This document shows positions 35,263 through 44,326 of a stretch of DNA of 64,000 bases, piece by piece. The position numbers and the translations under genes are program-made. The first letter of the stretch is position 1, and each line of letters begins with the position of its first letter. The notes below the pieces were generated by a model. That model searched no databases. It had not been told where the DNA came from and worked only from the letters and a program-made list of their open reading frames with translations. Source of the stretch: Methanocorpusculum sp. (lineage in GTDB: Archaea; Halobacteriota; Methanomicrobia; Methanomicrobiales; Methanocorpusculaceae); NCBI RefSeq assembly GCF_030655665.1, contig NZ_JAUSPQ010000004.1, positions 130,948-194,947 on the forward strand, read 5' to 3'.

Positions 35263-36531
35263 ATGAAACCATCCACCCACCCCCTCGAAATCGACCTCGG
35301 CATGCGGTACTATGCCGCCAGCCGGCCGGGCATCGGCGGACGCCTCCGGACCACCCCCGAAGACTTCGTCGTCGAAGAACTCCCCATCACCTTCACCAAC
35401 ACCGGGCCCTACACCATCTGCAAACTCACCAAACGCTCCTGGGAACACCAGCACGCCATGCACGAAATAACCAACCGTCTCCGGATAAGCCAGAAACGCA
35501 TCGGATGGGCAGGCACCAAAGACAAAAACGCCGTCACCACCCAGTACATCTCCCTCTACAACGTCCCGGGAGAAGTCCTCGCCAACCTCAACATCAAAGA
35601 CATGACCCTCGAACCCGTCGCCACCCATCAGTTCTCCCTCGGCCTCGGGCAGCTCCTGGGCAATACCTTCAAAATCACGCTCCGGGACTGCGAACCGGAA
35701 AATCTCGCTGAGATCACCTCCGCCATCGCAGGCGAGATCGCGACCGGGATCCCCAACTACTACGGACTCCAGAGATTCGGCGCCCTCAAACCCGTCACCC
35801 ACAAAATGGGATACCACATCCTTCGAAACGAGTTCAAAGAAGCGGTCGACCTCTACGTCGGAGGCTGCTTCCCGCACGAATCCGAACAGGTCCAAAACGC
35901 CCGAAGAGCATTCGCCGAAACCGGCGACGCAAAAACCGCTCTGTATGAACTGCCGTACTGGCTCTCTTATGAGAGGATCATGCTCGACTCTCTCGCCAAA
36001 AACCCCGGCGACTACGGAGCGGCCCTTCAGGCAATGCCCCCAAAACTCCTCTCCATGTTCGTCTCGGCATACCAGTCCTGGCTCTTCAACATCGCCCTTT
36101 CCAAGAGATGCGAAGACGGAACGCCGCTCAACGATCCGAGAATCGGCGAACATCTCGAGTTCATGAACGACCGGATCGACACGGTCACCGAGAAAAATAT
36201 CGTGACTGCCCGCCAGCACATGAAACGCGGAAGATGTTTCGTTGTCGGCTGGATGCCTGGAAAGACCCTCCCCGTCGCTCCGGGTCCTCTCGAAGAGACC
36301 ATGACTGCCCAGATGGAAAAGGACGGCATCTCCATGCAGAGTTTTGCCGCCGCCGCCGAGTTTGTAAAAACCAACTTCGACGGAGCCCACAGGAGAATAT
36401 CTCTTGCGACCGAAGTACAGACCGCGGTCTTTGAAAACAATGTGGAGCTGACCTTCGTTCTGCCGCCCGGACATTACGCCACGACGGTCGCGAGAGAGTT
36501 CATGCAGGCAGCTCCCGAAAAAATGGTCTAA
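35263..36531 (+). CDS. truD: tRNA pseudouridine synthase D
   Basis: A 422-aa TruD-family enzyme. The catalytic Asp is D87 in GWAGTKDKNAVTTQ. The family FxVEE-type motif appears as PEDFVVEELP, and NYYGLQRFGALKP gives the TRUD-domain signature. It makes pseudouridine at position 13 in tRNA, and archaeal forms can also act on other sites. It is full length and follows pth2 with one base between. A T7 run follows its stop at 36543-36549. Confidence 0.95.
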   Translation: MKPSTHPLEIDLGMRYYAASRPGIGGRLRTTPEDFVVEELPITFTNTGPYTICKLTKRSWEHQHAMHEITNRLRISQKRIGWAGTKDKNAVTTQYISLYNVPGEVLANLNIKDMTLEPVATHQFSLGLGQLLGNTFKITLRDCEPENLAEITSAIAGEIATGIPNYYGLQRFGALKPVTHKMGYHILRNEFKEAVDLYVGGCFPHESEQVQNARRAFAETGDAKTALYELPYWLSYERIMLDSLAKNPGDYGAALQAMPPKLLSMFVSAYQSWLFNIALSKRCEDGTPLNDPRIGEHLEFMNDRIDTVTEKNIVTARQHMKRGRCFVVGWMPGKTLPVAPGPLEETMTAQMEKDGISMQSFAAAAEFVKTNFDGAHRRISLATEVQTAVFENNVELTFVLPPGHYATTVAREFMQAAPEKMV

Positions 36532-36555
36532 CGGCCAATTCCTTTTTTTAAACAA

Positions 36556-36574
36556 CCGGATTTCAAAAATCCGG
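36556..36574 (+). terminator. Hairpin between truD and a lipoprotein gene
   Basis: CCGGATTT/AAATCCGG form a perfect 8-bp stem with a CAA loop, seven bases after a T7 run that follows truD. Together they likely mark the end of the pth2-truD transcript. Confidence 0.5.
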
Positions 36575-36616
36575 GTCCGCGATACATATAAGGTGCCTGC
36601 AGGCAACTCTACACTT

Positions 36617-37060
36617 ATGAGGAAACGTGTACTTCTCCTAGCCGTTATCCTGATTTTTGCCGTAATTTCGACAGCAGGATGCACACATCAGGCCATACAT
36701 CTCGACACGGACAAAAAACCTTACTCATCGAATACGCCGGAGATCGGCGGGGTCTTCAACATGTACGCCTACGATGACTTCGTCATGTGGGAGTACATCA
36801 TTGAGACGGAAGATAAAGTAATCTACGGAATCAATTTTAGCGAAGGAGTCATCCCGGAGAAGGACTGGAAAGCGAAGAGCGAAGAGGCACTCGCTGCTGT
36901 CAAAGAATATCACGCGGCCAAGTACGCGGACGCATTCGAGATGAAAGAGGTGACGATCCTCGGGCAGTATGAAGACGGCCTGCATAAGGGTAAGGCCTAT
37001 TGGACCTATTTATCGCCCGATGAGCTGGCATTCTCGAGGTTAGAAACAGGGACGGTTTAA
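36617..37060 (+). CDS. Small predicted lipoprotein
   Basis: The ATG at 36617 is chosen because a TATA-like ACATATAAG lies about 30 bases upstream, so the transcript is nearly leaderless. The 147-aa product has a signal sequence (MRKRVLLLAVILIFAVIS) and lipobox STAGC. A compact soluble domain of about 115 residues with VMWEYIIETEDKVIYGIN follows. The family is unknown. It converges with and overlaps the radical SAM gene by 4 bases. Confidence 0.7.
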   Translation: MRKRVLLLAVILIFAVISTAGCTHQAIHLDTDKKPYSSNTPEIGGVFNMYAYDDFVMWEYIIETEDKVIYGINFSEGVIPEKDWKAKSEEALAAVKEYHAAKYADAFEMKEVTILGQYEDGLHKGKAYWTYLSPDELAFSRLETGTV

Positions 37061-38160
37061 AATTTATCGTGCCAGTAGCCGGTGACCCGGCCGTTCAACG
37101 CGAGCTTTCCAAGCTGCTTATCGATCTCCGGGAGAATGTCCCGGGGGGTGGAACCCTCGAGCGGCGTTCCCGGAAGGGGAGTCAGGTAATGCACATGGGC
37201 CGTTCCGTATCTGGTCACGTCAGAAACGAGTGAGAGGGTCGCCTCCTCATCCTCGTCTGATGCAAACGGAAAGCCGAAGATCACATCGACCACCGGGGTC
37301 TGCCCGACTTTTTTACAGATATCGAGTGCCGAATAGACATCGGCGACCGTATGCCCCCTGCCCATTTTCGAGAGAACGGCGTCCGAACCGGACTGCGCCC
37401 CGAAATGGAGCTTCGTATTGGAACAGAACTCTGTGACGAGTTCGGCGGTCTCCTGAATAACGAACTCCGGCCTGACCTCGGACGGGAATGTCCCGAAGTA
37501 GATGTTGTTCTTCGGCATCGAAGATAAAAGCCGGCGGAGTTTTTCCACATCGGGAACGCGGCCGTCCGCCGAACCGTAGGCGAACGCGTTTGGCGTGACG
37601 AATCTCGCATCCTGATACTTTTCCGCCATGGAAACTATCGCTTCCCTTGAACGGTGACGCATTCGTCTTCCATGCAGACATGGCGTTTGACAGTAGGCAC
37701 AGGAGAACGGGCAGCCGCGGGAAAGTTCGATATAGCCCTTCATTCGCGAAAACGAGGGAAATGCATCCAGCCTGACCGAATGATCGATCGGAACGAAAAC
37801 GGAGCCACGGGAGGCGACTCCCGGGATCTTCGCATCCTCTCCCTCTCCCGCATCTAAAGCGGCGAGAAGACGCGGGAGGGTCCGCTCGCCTTCACCGACC
37901 ACGACATAGTCAGCGATAAGAGAGACCTCTTCCGGACATGCCGAGGGGTGCGGGCCGCCGACTATCGTGATCTGCTCTGCAGATTCTATCTCATCAACGT
38001 ATTTTGGATAGTCAAGACTATTCAGACTATAACATATCACATCCCCGCCGTCCGAGGGGGAATCAACCGGCTCAAGGATATACCCGTATTTTTCACAGGC
38101 GGCATACAGAGCAGCATAGGAGTTTCGTGCCGCAGCGATGAAACGCCAGGTTATCCGCAT
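37057..38160 (-). CDS. B12-binding/radical SAM protein, MJ_1487 type
   Basis: A 367-aa protein with an N-terminal cobalamin-binding-like domain (VGGPHPSACPEEV and VVVGEGERTLPRL). The radical SAM motif CPFSCAYCQTPC appears as CxxxCxxC near residue 152, with an elongator-like C-terminal half (VDVIFGFPFASDEDEE). The methanogen family TIGR04013 has this layout; the reaction is unknown. It abuts the DUF126 gene (one-base overlap), so the two are co-transcribed. Confidence 0.82.
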   Translation of the reverse strand: MRITWRFIAAARNSYAALYAACEKYGYILEPVDSPSDGGDVICYSLNSLDYPKYVDEIESAEQITIVGGPHPSACPEEVSLIADYVVVGEGERTLPRLLAALDAGEGEDAKIPGVASRGSVFVPIDHSVRLDAFPSFSRMKGYIELSRGCPFSCAYCQTPCLHGRRMRHRSREAIVSMAEKYQDARFVTPNAFAYGSADGRVPDVEKLRRLLSSMPKNNIYFGTFPSEVRPEFVIQETAELVTEFCSNTKLHFGAQSGSDAVLSKMGRGHTVADVYSALDICKKVGQTPVVDVIFGFPFASDEDEEATLSLVSDVTRYGTAHVHYLTPLPGTPLEGSTPRDILPEIDKQLGKLALNGRVTGYWHDKF

Positions 38161-38546
38161 TATGCGAAAGAGACCGTACCGCGGGTTCCGTCAACGGTGA
38201 CGACCCCGTCAGCTGGAAGATCGCCATTTAGGCGGTCGACGGTCGGGATCTCTGAGATGATCGCCCCGGTCGCGATGATCGTTTCGCATTCGGTGTTGAT
38301 GATCGCGGCAGGAGCGACATGGTTTTTCGCGAGGGAATATAAGACATAGGAGCCGACGGTCGAGCCTTTTCCGTACGGGAATACCAGGACTTTTCCGGCG
38401 ATCGACTTACCGAAGAGGGGGTGGGTTTCATCGATGACGATACCGGTTTTCGGATCGACACCTCCTAGGAAGGATATTGGTGTATCGGTTATGAGAAGTG
38501 GACCGGTCCCTGTCCCTTTTGCAATGCTTCGTCCCTGTATTATCAT
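38160..38546 (-). CDS. DUF126 swivelling-domain protein (phosphomevalonate dehydratase small subunit-like)
   Basis: A 128-aa protein with the aconitase X swivel-domain pattern: IIQGRSIAKGTGTGPLL at the start and VLVFPYGKGSTVGSYVLY in the centre, with Ser/Gly of the GxGSxxG loop. In archaea this is the small subunit of phosphomevalonate dehydratase in the modified mevalonate route to isoprenoids. The large subunit is not in the window. It is likely co-transcribed with the radical SAM gene downstream. Confidence 0.87.
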   Translation of the reverse strand: MIIQGRSIAKGTGTGPLLITDTPISFLGGVDPKTGIVIDETHPLFGKSIAGKVLVFPYGKGSTVGSYVLYSLAKNHVAPAAIINTECETIIATGAIISEIPTVDRLNGDLPADGVVTVDGTRGTVSFA

Positions 38547-38606
38547 TGGTTAATAATATGAGAGGGGACATTTTATAGTTTTACTAAGCCAATATCCTAT
38601 CACACG

Positions 38607-39239
38607 ATGACAGCATTTCTGAATGGTTTACTGAATGAGCAGCCGGTTTCCCTGACGGTGAACGGACGTGGGCTCGCGACCGTGATGATGCTGAGAGATA
38701 TGACCGAGGAGTTTGCCGTCGGCTATCTGACGACGGAGGGGATCGTGCCGTATGCGGATATCGAGTCGGTGATGCAGAATGATGCCGGGGTGAGTGTGCT
38801 TACAAAAAATCCGTTCAAGGTGCTTCTCCCCAAGAAAAGCGTGCTCTCCGGATGCGGGGGTACGGCGTCCTATCTGGATCCGGAGAAACTGCCGGTGCTT
38901 GAGTCATGCATCCCGGTCCCGAAAAATATTCTGAAACACGAATTTTCGAGCGACGTGATCAAGGCAGGCGGATTTGGGGTGAAGGCGTTTGCCGATGGAA
39001 AGATCGCGGCATCTGCAGAGGATCTTGGTCAGTTCACTGCGCTGGACAAGGTCGTTGGTCGATTACTCATGGAAGGGATCCCGTCGGAAAGCACCGCCGT
39101 CCTTGTTTCAGGAAAGGTGACGGCAGACCTTGTCAGGAAATGTCTGCATGCAAAGATCTCGGTGCTGGCGTCAAAACTTCCGCCAACGCATCTTGCGGCC
39201 GAAGTGGCGAAGAACGGCAAGCTGACATTGGTTTATTAA
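38607..39239 (+). CDS. fdhD: FdhD-family sulfurtransferase
   Basis: A 210-aa FdhD homologue. EEFAVGYLTTEGIV and the SGCGGT loop (C83) match the family; bacterial FdhD has CxxC in this loop, and here only one Cys is present. FdhD transfers sulfur to the molybdenum or tungsten cofactor of formate dehydrogenase. No fdhAB is nearby. The gene is divergent from DUF126 with a 60-bp shared promoter region. Confidence 0.88.
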   Translation: MTAFLNGLLNEQPVSLTVNGRGLATVMMLRDMTEEFAVGYLTTEGIVPYADIESVMQNDAGVSVLTKNPFKVLLPKKSVLSGCGGTASYLDPEKLPVLESCIPVPKNILKHEFSSDVIKAGGFGVKAFADGKIAASAEDLGQFTALDKVVGRLLMEGIPSESTAVLVSGKVTADLVRKCLHAKISVLASKLPPTHLAAEVAKNGKLTLVY

Positions 39240-39345
39240 ATTGAAAAGAGGGGTGATGGAGTAGAATATTGTTTCCACTTCCTTCCATCATGAAATCTTT
39301 TGATAGATTCTAACGTTTCAGCGTTCATTTGGAGAAAAGAAGATT

Positions 39346-40365
39346 TTATGTTTCCTTTCCAGCTACTCGATCAAGATGCTCTAAATATTTAGTAATGAAT
39401 GTCTTATTTGAATAATCCGTATTTAAATTCTGCAAAAATCCGAACGGTTTCCAGCCAAATATTTTGAAATTTACCAAGTTTCCATTTATTCCCGTTTCTC
39501 TGTAATTTAGAAAATTATCGACTCCTTCATCTAAAACACCTTTTCGTGGCAATAAGAAATCGGCCAAGGACCACCCATAACCACCATTACAATGACACTG
39601 ATAAACAGCCTTCTTTGGGGGAAAAATATGAAGTCCTATTTCCCCATTTTTCTTTTCCAGCATAAATTCAGCATATGATAGATATCCACGTGCTGTGATA
39701 GATACTCCCCCAATATCGCCATGACCAAAAATCCATATTTGTGATATATTAGGATTTAATAAAATGTCCCTCAACATCTCACTGTCCGTACATAGATAGA
39801 ATTGATATGCAAGGTCACGAAGAGCAAGTCCCTTAGCCAAAGTTAGTGCAGTGTAGTCAAATGAATCACGATATACATTTGCATTACGTGCAACAATAAT
39901 TGCCGTATGCATCTCATCTGAACAATGTGAACCGTATTTTTCCATTTTATTATATGCGCTCTTCTCGGAACTTATCTTGGTAATTGATGCCAAAATAATT
40001 AAAAAAGGAAGAAACATGAAAAATAATTCAAGATTATATTCATAGTTTTGGATTGAAATTAGAGAGAAGATCACTCCACAAACTATTATTGATAAGGTAG
40101 TTAAGAAATATGATCGCTTAAGATCATAAAGAAACTTTACAAATAACATACAGATAAGGGCAATAAATATCCAGAAAAGACAGATAATCCCAATTGACTT
40201 GGGTGCTATAAATGGAACAACTATGATTTCATCGTAAACTAATGCCAAAAATACATATAATAGGATAATAATTAGATTAAGATATAATTTGCATTGGTAT
40301 TTCAACTTTTGAGCGACTAGATAATCTTGAAATAATGTTAGTTGTTTAGTAGATTCAGATGTCAT
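39346..40365 (-). CDS. Membrane-anchored putative caspase/CHAT-like protein
   Basis: The ATG at 40365, with GGTGAT upstream, gives 339 aa; a GTG three codons earlier is possible. Four helices span about residues 29-46, 57-77, 89-106 and 114-130. The cytosolic domain runs AIIVARNANV, YQFYLCTD, then SQIWIFGHGDIGGV with candidate H215-Gly, and AVYQCHCNGGYGWSLADFLL with candidate C259. This resembles the CHAT layout of strand-HG followed by strand-C-x-x-G. It is the last gene of a three-gene cassette, on AT-rich DNA. Its homologue is at 33289-33846. An effector role is inferred. Confidence 0.55.
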   Translation of the reverse strand: MTSESTKQLTLFQDYLVAQKLKYQCKLYLNLIIILLYVFLALVYDEIIVVPFIAPKSIGIICLFWIFIALICMLFVKFLYDLKRSYFLTTLSIIVCGVIFSLISIQNYEYNLELFFMFLPFLIILASITKISSEKSAYNKMEKYGSHCSDEMHTAIIVARNANVYRDSFDYTALTLAKGLALRDLAYQFYLCTDSEMLRDILLNPNISQIWIFGHGDIGGVSITARGYLSYAEFMLEKKNGEIGLHIFPPKKAVYQCHCNGGYGWSLADFLLPRKGVLDEGVDNFLNYRETGINGNLVNFKIFGWKPFGFLQNLNTDYSNKTFITKYLEHLDRVAGKET

Positions 40366-40370
40366 ATAGA

Positions 40371-41459
40371 TCACCGTTTATCCAATACGCAATAAAATTC
40401 ATCTAACTTTCCTCTAACAATTTGATGTACTTCCTTAGCCGATTGTTTTTCAAGCGACTGATCCGGAAATGCAGACAGAAGATCTGAATAAAAATTACTT
40501 TCTTTCACAACCATACAAAACTGTTCAAAATCTACATCTTGGATACGGTCATTATCAAACTGTTTATAGAAAGAGCGAGCAAGACGGCATTTGAAAATTA
40601 TCTGCATGATTTCTTTTATTTCTGAAAAATTTTGACTTAAGAATAACACATAGTGATAAGCTACACCATACCTCAAATAAGGAATAATATTATAGGTAGA
40701 ACAAGAGAGAATGACATCCAATGCTTGATAAATAAATCCATATATAGCTGCAAAAAATTTAGATCCATCTAACCCAATTCCATCGATAGAGAGTAAATCA
40801 TCGTTTAATGCAAGCTCTAATCTCTCTCTAAAAGCTTTGGATGGATCATCAGAATCAGAAAGAATCAAACTCTTTTCAAGTTCATTACGTAAACCACTGC
40901 AAATATCATCAATTGTCTCATATGTGGTAAAATATTCTTGAATGGATTTGGGTTTGTTCTTGAATAAATCTAAAAATACATTGGTCGAATTTTTTTGTAT
41001 CAATTTTTGGTGATCCTTATTCAAAGAACGTAATGGCAATATCAGAATATGATTTCCATATTTTGATAGAATCTGAATGTTATTTGTAACAGAATTTATG
41101 ATTTGCTTCTTCACTCTATGCAGAAAATCAGGATCACCACAATTTGCAACAACATTGGCATAAATCGACACTTGGTCATCGAGGATATGAACATCACCTA
41201 AAAGCATGAATGGATAGTGCTCAAAAAGATCTAAATCTAAAAATGTTGCAGCGGTAAATGCGTAGACATCTTGTGAAGAAGAAAGATTGCGCAAATATAA
41301 ATCAACAATTTCCTGATTTGTTGTCCAGAAAATAGAGATTTCATCTAGGATGGGATTCGAAATATCATCGGCAGATATTATATCTACAATTTTTTCCAGC
41401 AGTATTTTATATTCTGTTTGAATAGAACAGATTTTCTCAAGAAGTAAATTCTTATTCAT
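40371..41459 (-). CDS. Uncharacterised 362-aa helical protein of the cassette
   Basis: I do not recognise this protein. It is mostly helical and acidic, with no clear membrane segment and no nucleotide-binding motif. A more strand-like middle part reads LLGDVHILDDQVSIYANVV and HILILPLRSLN. Its start overlaps the upstream gene by 8 bases, and its TGA lies within the SD of the membrane caspase-like gene. It is thus translationally coupled to both. The gene order suggests a regulator or adaptor between an upstream recognition-type protein and the effector. Confidence 0.65.
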   Translation of the reverse strand: MNKNLLLEKICSIQTEYKILLEKIVDIISADDISNPILDEISIFWTTNQEIVDLYLRNLSSSQDVYAFTAATFLDLDLFEHYPFMLLGDVHILDDQVSIYANVVANCGDPDFLHRVKKQIINSVTNNIQILSKYGNHILILPLRSLNKDHQKLIQKNSTNVFLDLFKNKPKSIQEYFTTYETIDDICSGLRNELEKSLILSDSDDPSKAFRERLELALNDDLLSIDGIGLDGSKFFAAIYGFIYQALDVILSCSTYNIIPYLRYGVAYHYVLFLSQNFSEIKEIMQIIFKCRLARSFYKQFDNDRIQDVDFEQFCMVVKESNFYSDLLSAFPDQSLEKQSAKEVHQIVRGKLDEFYCVLDKR

Positions 41460-42924
41460 CAAAATCCAAAACCCCCTTGATTAGAGATTCAGGAATTCCA
41501 TAAAGTTCATCCAGTAACTTCACTGTCTTATTCATTACCATTACACAATCCGGTAAGACATTCTTCAATTTTTGTTCGTCATTTATATCAGGGACACAAT
41601 GATATCTATGAGCTGGATTATTGCATTTTAGTAAAGAACTTTCACGTATTGCCCCCCACAAACCATGTTCAAATGCTGAGTCATAATCATAATATAAATC
41701 ATATAACTCTTTTTCATCAACTTCAATGGCTTTTGGTCGAATAGAGATCTTATCAAAATACGTCGTGTCCATGTCAAGAAATTCTTCTATTTTGAATTCG
41801 TTGATTAATAACTCCAAATAATTATAAGGAACATGAGAGTCCTGACGAATATTTGGATACGATCTTGCCCGTGCAACAATTAATTTATATTGACCTATTC
41901 CATATTCCTGGAACTCTTTCCAAACATCAGGGTGAGTGGTTTCCAGATTGAGCAAATATTTTAACATAATATAATTCTCAATTAGAACTCTGACCGAACT
42001 TCGACCAACAATTGTATTTTGTAATTTGTAATCAGTAATTTCTTTTAATCGTTTGTAGGAATACGTTGCAATGCCAAGTATTACCAGCATCTTATTATCT
42101 AGAGGCGATACTCTTACAAATAAATCAGTTAAATATCCATATACTTCATATAAACGCTCCATATACACGTTATAGTTCTCTATATCATCTTCATAAGATA
42201 GCCCGTATAATTCACATTCTGTCATTTTACTAATTGCCTCCCAAAATAATGTAATATTTTGCTCATTAATTTCCACGAATTCTGCTTCTAAGAATATTAA
42301 TTCCATTGACCGAATAGATGGTCTTATCATCCGCATTTTAGGATCATCATGATCTAATTCTAGATAAGAATTCAATTCATCAAGAAGATTTTTTTGTTCC
42401 TTTTGAAAATGTAGATGACCACTGGAATAAACATAATAGAGAACAATGAATCTGATATCTGTCGAGAAATCCGATTGATGATTAGTTGCTTTTTCAAGAA
42501 TGGAAATAATAATCTCTATCCTATCTTCAATTGATTTTTTTACATTGACAAATGTCTCCGCAAATATCGGTTGAATGCTATATGTATAGATTAGTGTAAG
42601 TGGTGAAAGCGTATCCTTAGAAACCACCTTCAATAATTCCTGATAAAATAAAATTTGTTGTTCATTACTTAATGAAAAAATATCTGAAAGACGAGGGAGA
42701 CTAAGATCAGGAGCAACTTCGTGCAATTTTTTAACAATTACTCCAAGACGTTGTAACCCCTCTTTTCGTTCATACTTATGCAGAATCAATGCAATCCAAA
42801 AATATTCTGGTAATCTGCCATAACTCCAAGATTTTGTGTCTCCAAGTTCGGTTACAAGTTCATTTAAGGGAGCAGTAAATTTTCCTTTATGAAATTTATG
42901 TTGAGATAATTGTATATGGTCCAT
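41452..42924 (-). CDS. 490-aa protein with DUF5677-like C-terminal region
   Basis: The first gene of the cassette encodes an all-helical protein. The N-terminus has PLNELVTELGDTKSWSYGRL and RLPEYFWIALILHKYER. The C-terminal third has RSSVRVLIENYIMLKYLL, a WKEFQEYG stretch and YYDYDSAFEHGLWGAIRES, a set of features I associate with DUF5677 proteins. No TM or P-loop is seen. DNA is AT-rich and unlike flanking core genes. A sensor or HEPN-like function is a guess; the DUF call is moderate. Confidence 0.55.
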   Translation of the reverse strand: MDHIQLSQHKFHKGKFTAPLNELVTELGDTKSWSYGRLPEYFWIALILHKYERKEGLQRLGVIVKKLHEVAPDLSLPRLSDIFSLSNEQQILFYQELLKVVSKDTLSPLTLIYTYSIQPIFAETFVNVKKSIEDRIEIIISILEKATNHQSDFSTDIRFIVLYYVYSSGHLHFQKEQKNLLDELNSYLELDHDDPKMRMIRPSIRSMELIFLEAEFVEINEQNITLFWEAISKMTECELYGLSYEDDIENYNVYMERLYEVYGYLTDLFVRVSPLDNKMLVILGIATYSYKRLKEITDYKLQNTIVGRSSVRVLIENYIMLKYLLNLETTHPDVWKEFQEYGIGQYKLIVARARSYPNIRQDSHVPYNYLELLINEFKIEEFLDMDTTYFDKISIRPKAIEVDEKELYDLYYDYDSAFEHGLWGAIRESSLLKCNNPAHRYHCVPDINDEQKLKNVLPDCVMVMNKTVKLLDELYGIPESLIKGVLDFDE

Positions 42925-43237
42925 AGTTTATCACACATCTATACATGTTCTCCATTTGAATCTCCATTCAATATCCCATGAAAATAAAGTAGCCAATCTG
43001 AGATGATTACCACATCAGATATTTGTTTATTTTTGATATCAAACATATAATTCAGGAACAATTAAGAGAATATGGGAACCTGAAACATATAAACCCCCAA
43101 CCGCGCGGTGCGATAATGCCTTGGGGATGTACAAAAAAGGCGTTCTCACTCAATGAAGACGGCTCAAAAAATGAACAAATCCAAGTCAAATACTGATGCG
43201 TTCTTCACCTGTGTACACTACAGATTCAAAAAAAAAA
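42925..43237. other. 313-bp intergenic region upstream of the cassette
   Basis: It should hold the leftward promoter of the cassette, but no clear TATA was picked. A rightward TATA-like ACATATAAAC at 43084-43093 precedes a short CCCCAA...TTGGGG pairing (43095-43126), which could mark a small transcript. The open frame at 43153 runs antisense through the flavoprotein gene and is rejected. Confidence 0.35.
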
Positions 43238-43807
43238 TTATTTTCTCAGTTGCAGAATCAGCTTCGCAACATTATCGCCGAACTTCTCCAGCGTGGCCAT
43301 ACCTTCCTTATCGTTTGCGACATCTCCCGGTGCATGACCAAACGCGATGTTCCAGTAGGAAGAACCGCAGACGATCATATCTGAGATGAAAAAGGACATC
43401 AGCATCTCCTGCAGGGTCGAGGTCAGACCGCCGCGGCGTGCAACGACAACCGGACCGCCGACTTTCCCTGAAAGCCAGTTCCCATTCACCCGGGCGACCA
43501 TCGAAACACGCTGGATAAGATTCATCACGTCCCCGCGTGCCGTTCCGAAATAGACCGGAGCGCCGATAATAAAACCGTCTGCCGCCTTGATATCATCAAG
43601 CATATCATTCAGCCCGTCCTTGAGACAGCATTTTCCGTTTTTGCCGCATTCGCCGCAGGCAATACATCCCTGGATCGGGTTCCCGCGAAGAGAGATGATC
43701 TTTGCCGAGAGACCCCTCTTTTCGATCGCATCTTTGCATACATTCAGTGCATGCTCGGTGTTTCCTTTCGCCCGCGGGCTTCCGGAAATCAAAATAACAT
43801 CTGCCAT
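43238..43807 (-). CDS. Iron-sulfur flavoprotein (Isf family)
   Basis: A 189-aa flavodoxin-like protein. ILISGSPRAKGNTEHAL binds the FMN phosphate, and the compact cysteine motif CIACGECGKNGKC (CX2CX2CX5C) at about residues 48-60 holds a [4Fe-4S] cluster, as in Methanosarcina Isf. GAPVYFGTARGDV lies in the FMN loop. Isf proteins transfer electrons from ferredoxin, including for O2 or peroxide reduction in methanogens. It is monocistronic or co-transcribed with the bactofilin-like gene upstream (39-bp gap). Confidence 0.87.
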   Translation of the reverse strand: MADVILISGSPRAKGNTEHALNVCKDAIEKRGLSAKIISLRGNPIQGCIACGECGKNGKCCLKDGLNDMLDDIKAADGFIIGAPVYFGTARGDVMNLIQRVSMVARVNGNWLSGKVGGPVVVARRGGLTSTLQEMLMSFFISDMIVCGSSYWNIAFGHAPGDVANDKEGMATLEKFGDNVAKLILQLRK

Positions 43808-43846
43808 ACCTAATACTTGTACGGTAGAAGTAAAAAAAGATGAATG

Positions 43847-44257
43847 TTAGTTCGTAACAACACGAGTGTTTTTGCCCATCAGCTTCCCGCACTGGATCTT
43901 ACCCATCACGAGTATATTGACACCGCGGACCTCGGCAGATACGATGCCCGGACGAAGCAGAACATTCCCGTCCGACCGGATCACCCGGACTTTTGCATTA
44001 TCGCAAACCGTAAGCTGCTCCGCACCTGAATTGAGTTCGCCTTCGATGACCGAGTCATGACAGATCACCGCACCATTGCAGGTCACGTTGCCGGCGACGT
44101 GGGACTCGGAGCATAAAAAGAGTTTCCCGGTAACGACGAGATCACGCCAGAAAAATGTACGGGGAGGTACAAGAAAATCGCCATCGATCATGACTGAGCC
44201 GCGGAAATATGATCCAGGCTCTGCCGTGTGCAGATTATCTTTTACTATTACTTTCAT
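43847..44257 (-). CDS. Bactofilin-like (polymer-forming) protein
   Basis: A 136-aa protein made almost entirely of short alternating strands with Gly and Asn turns (FRGSVMIDGDFLVPP, VTGKLFLCSESHVAGNV and AVICHDSVIEGEL). This is the parallel beta-helix pattern of bactofilins and polymer-forming cytoskeletal proteins. It has no signal peptide. Archaeal members are little studied; a scaffolding role is an inference. It is same-strand with the Isf gene. Confidence 0.65.
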   Translation of the reverse strand: MKVIVKDNLHTAEPGSYFRGSVMIDGDFLVPPRTFFWRDLVVTGKLFLCSESHVAGNVTCNGAVICHDSVIEGELNSGAEQLTVCDNAKVRVIRSDGNVLLRPGIVSAEVRGVNILVMGKIQCGKLMGKNTRVVTN

Positions 44258-44326
44258 GCTACCCCAAGTATGCTTATTAATCCTTCAACGTCAGGGATAT
44301 TAATAGGTTCTGAATTATAAGGCTCT

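Noticed and set aside
43153-43389. 78-codon frame upstream of and antisense to the Isf gene
   Set aside because: More than half lies antisense to a well-supported gene; no independent support.
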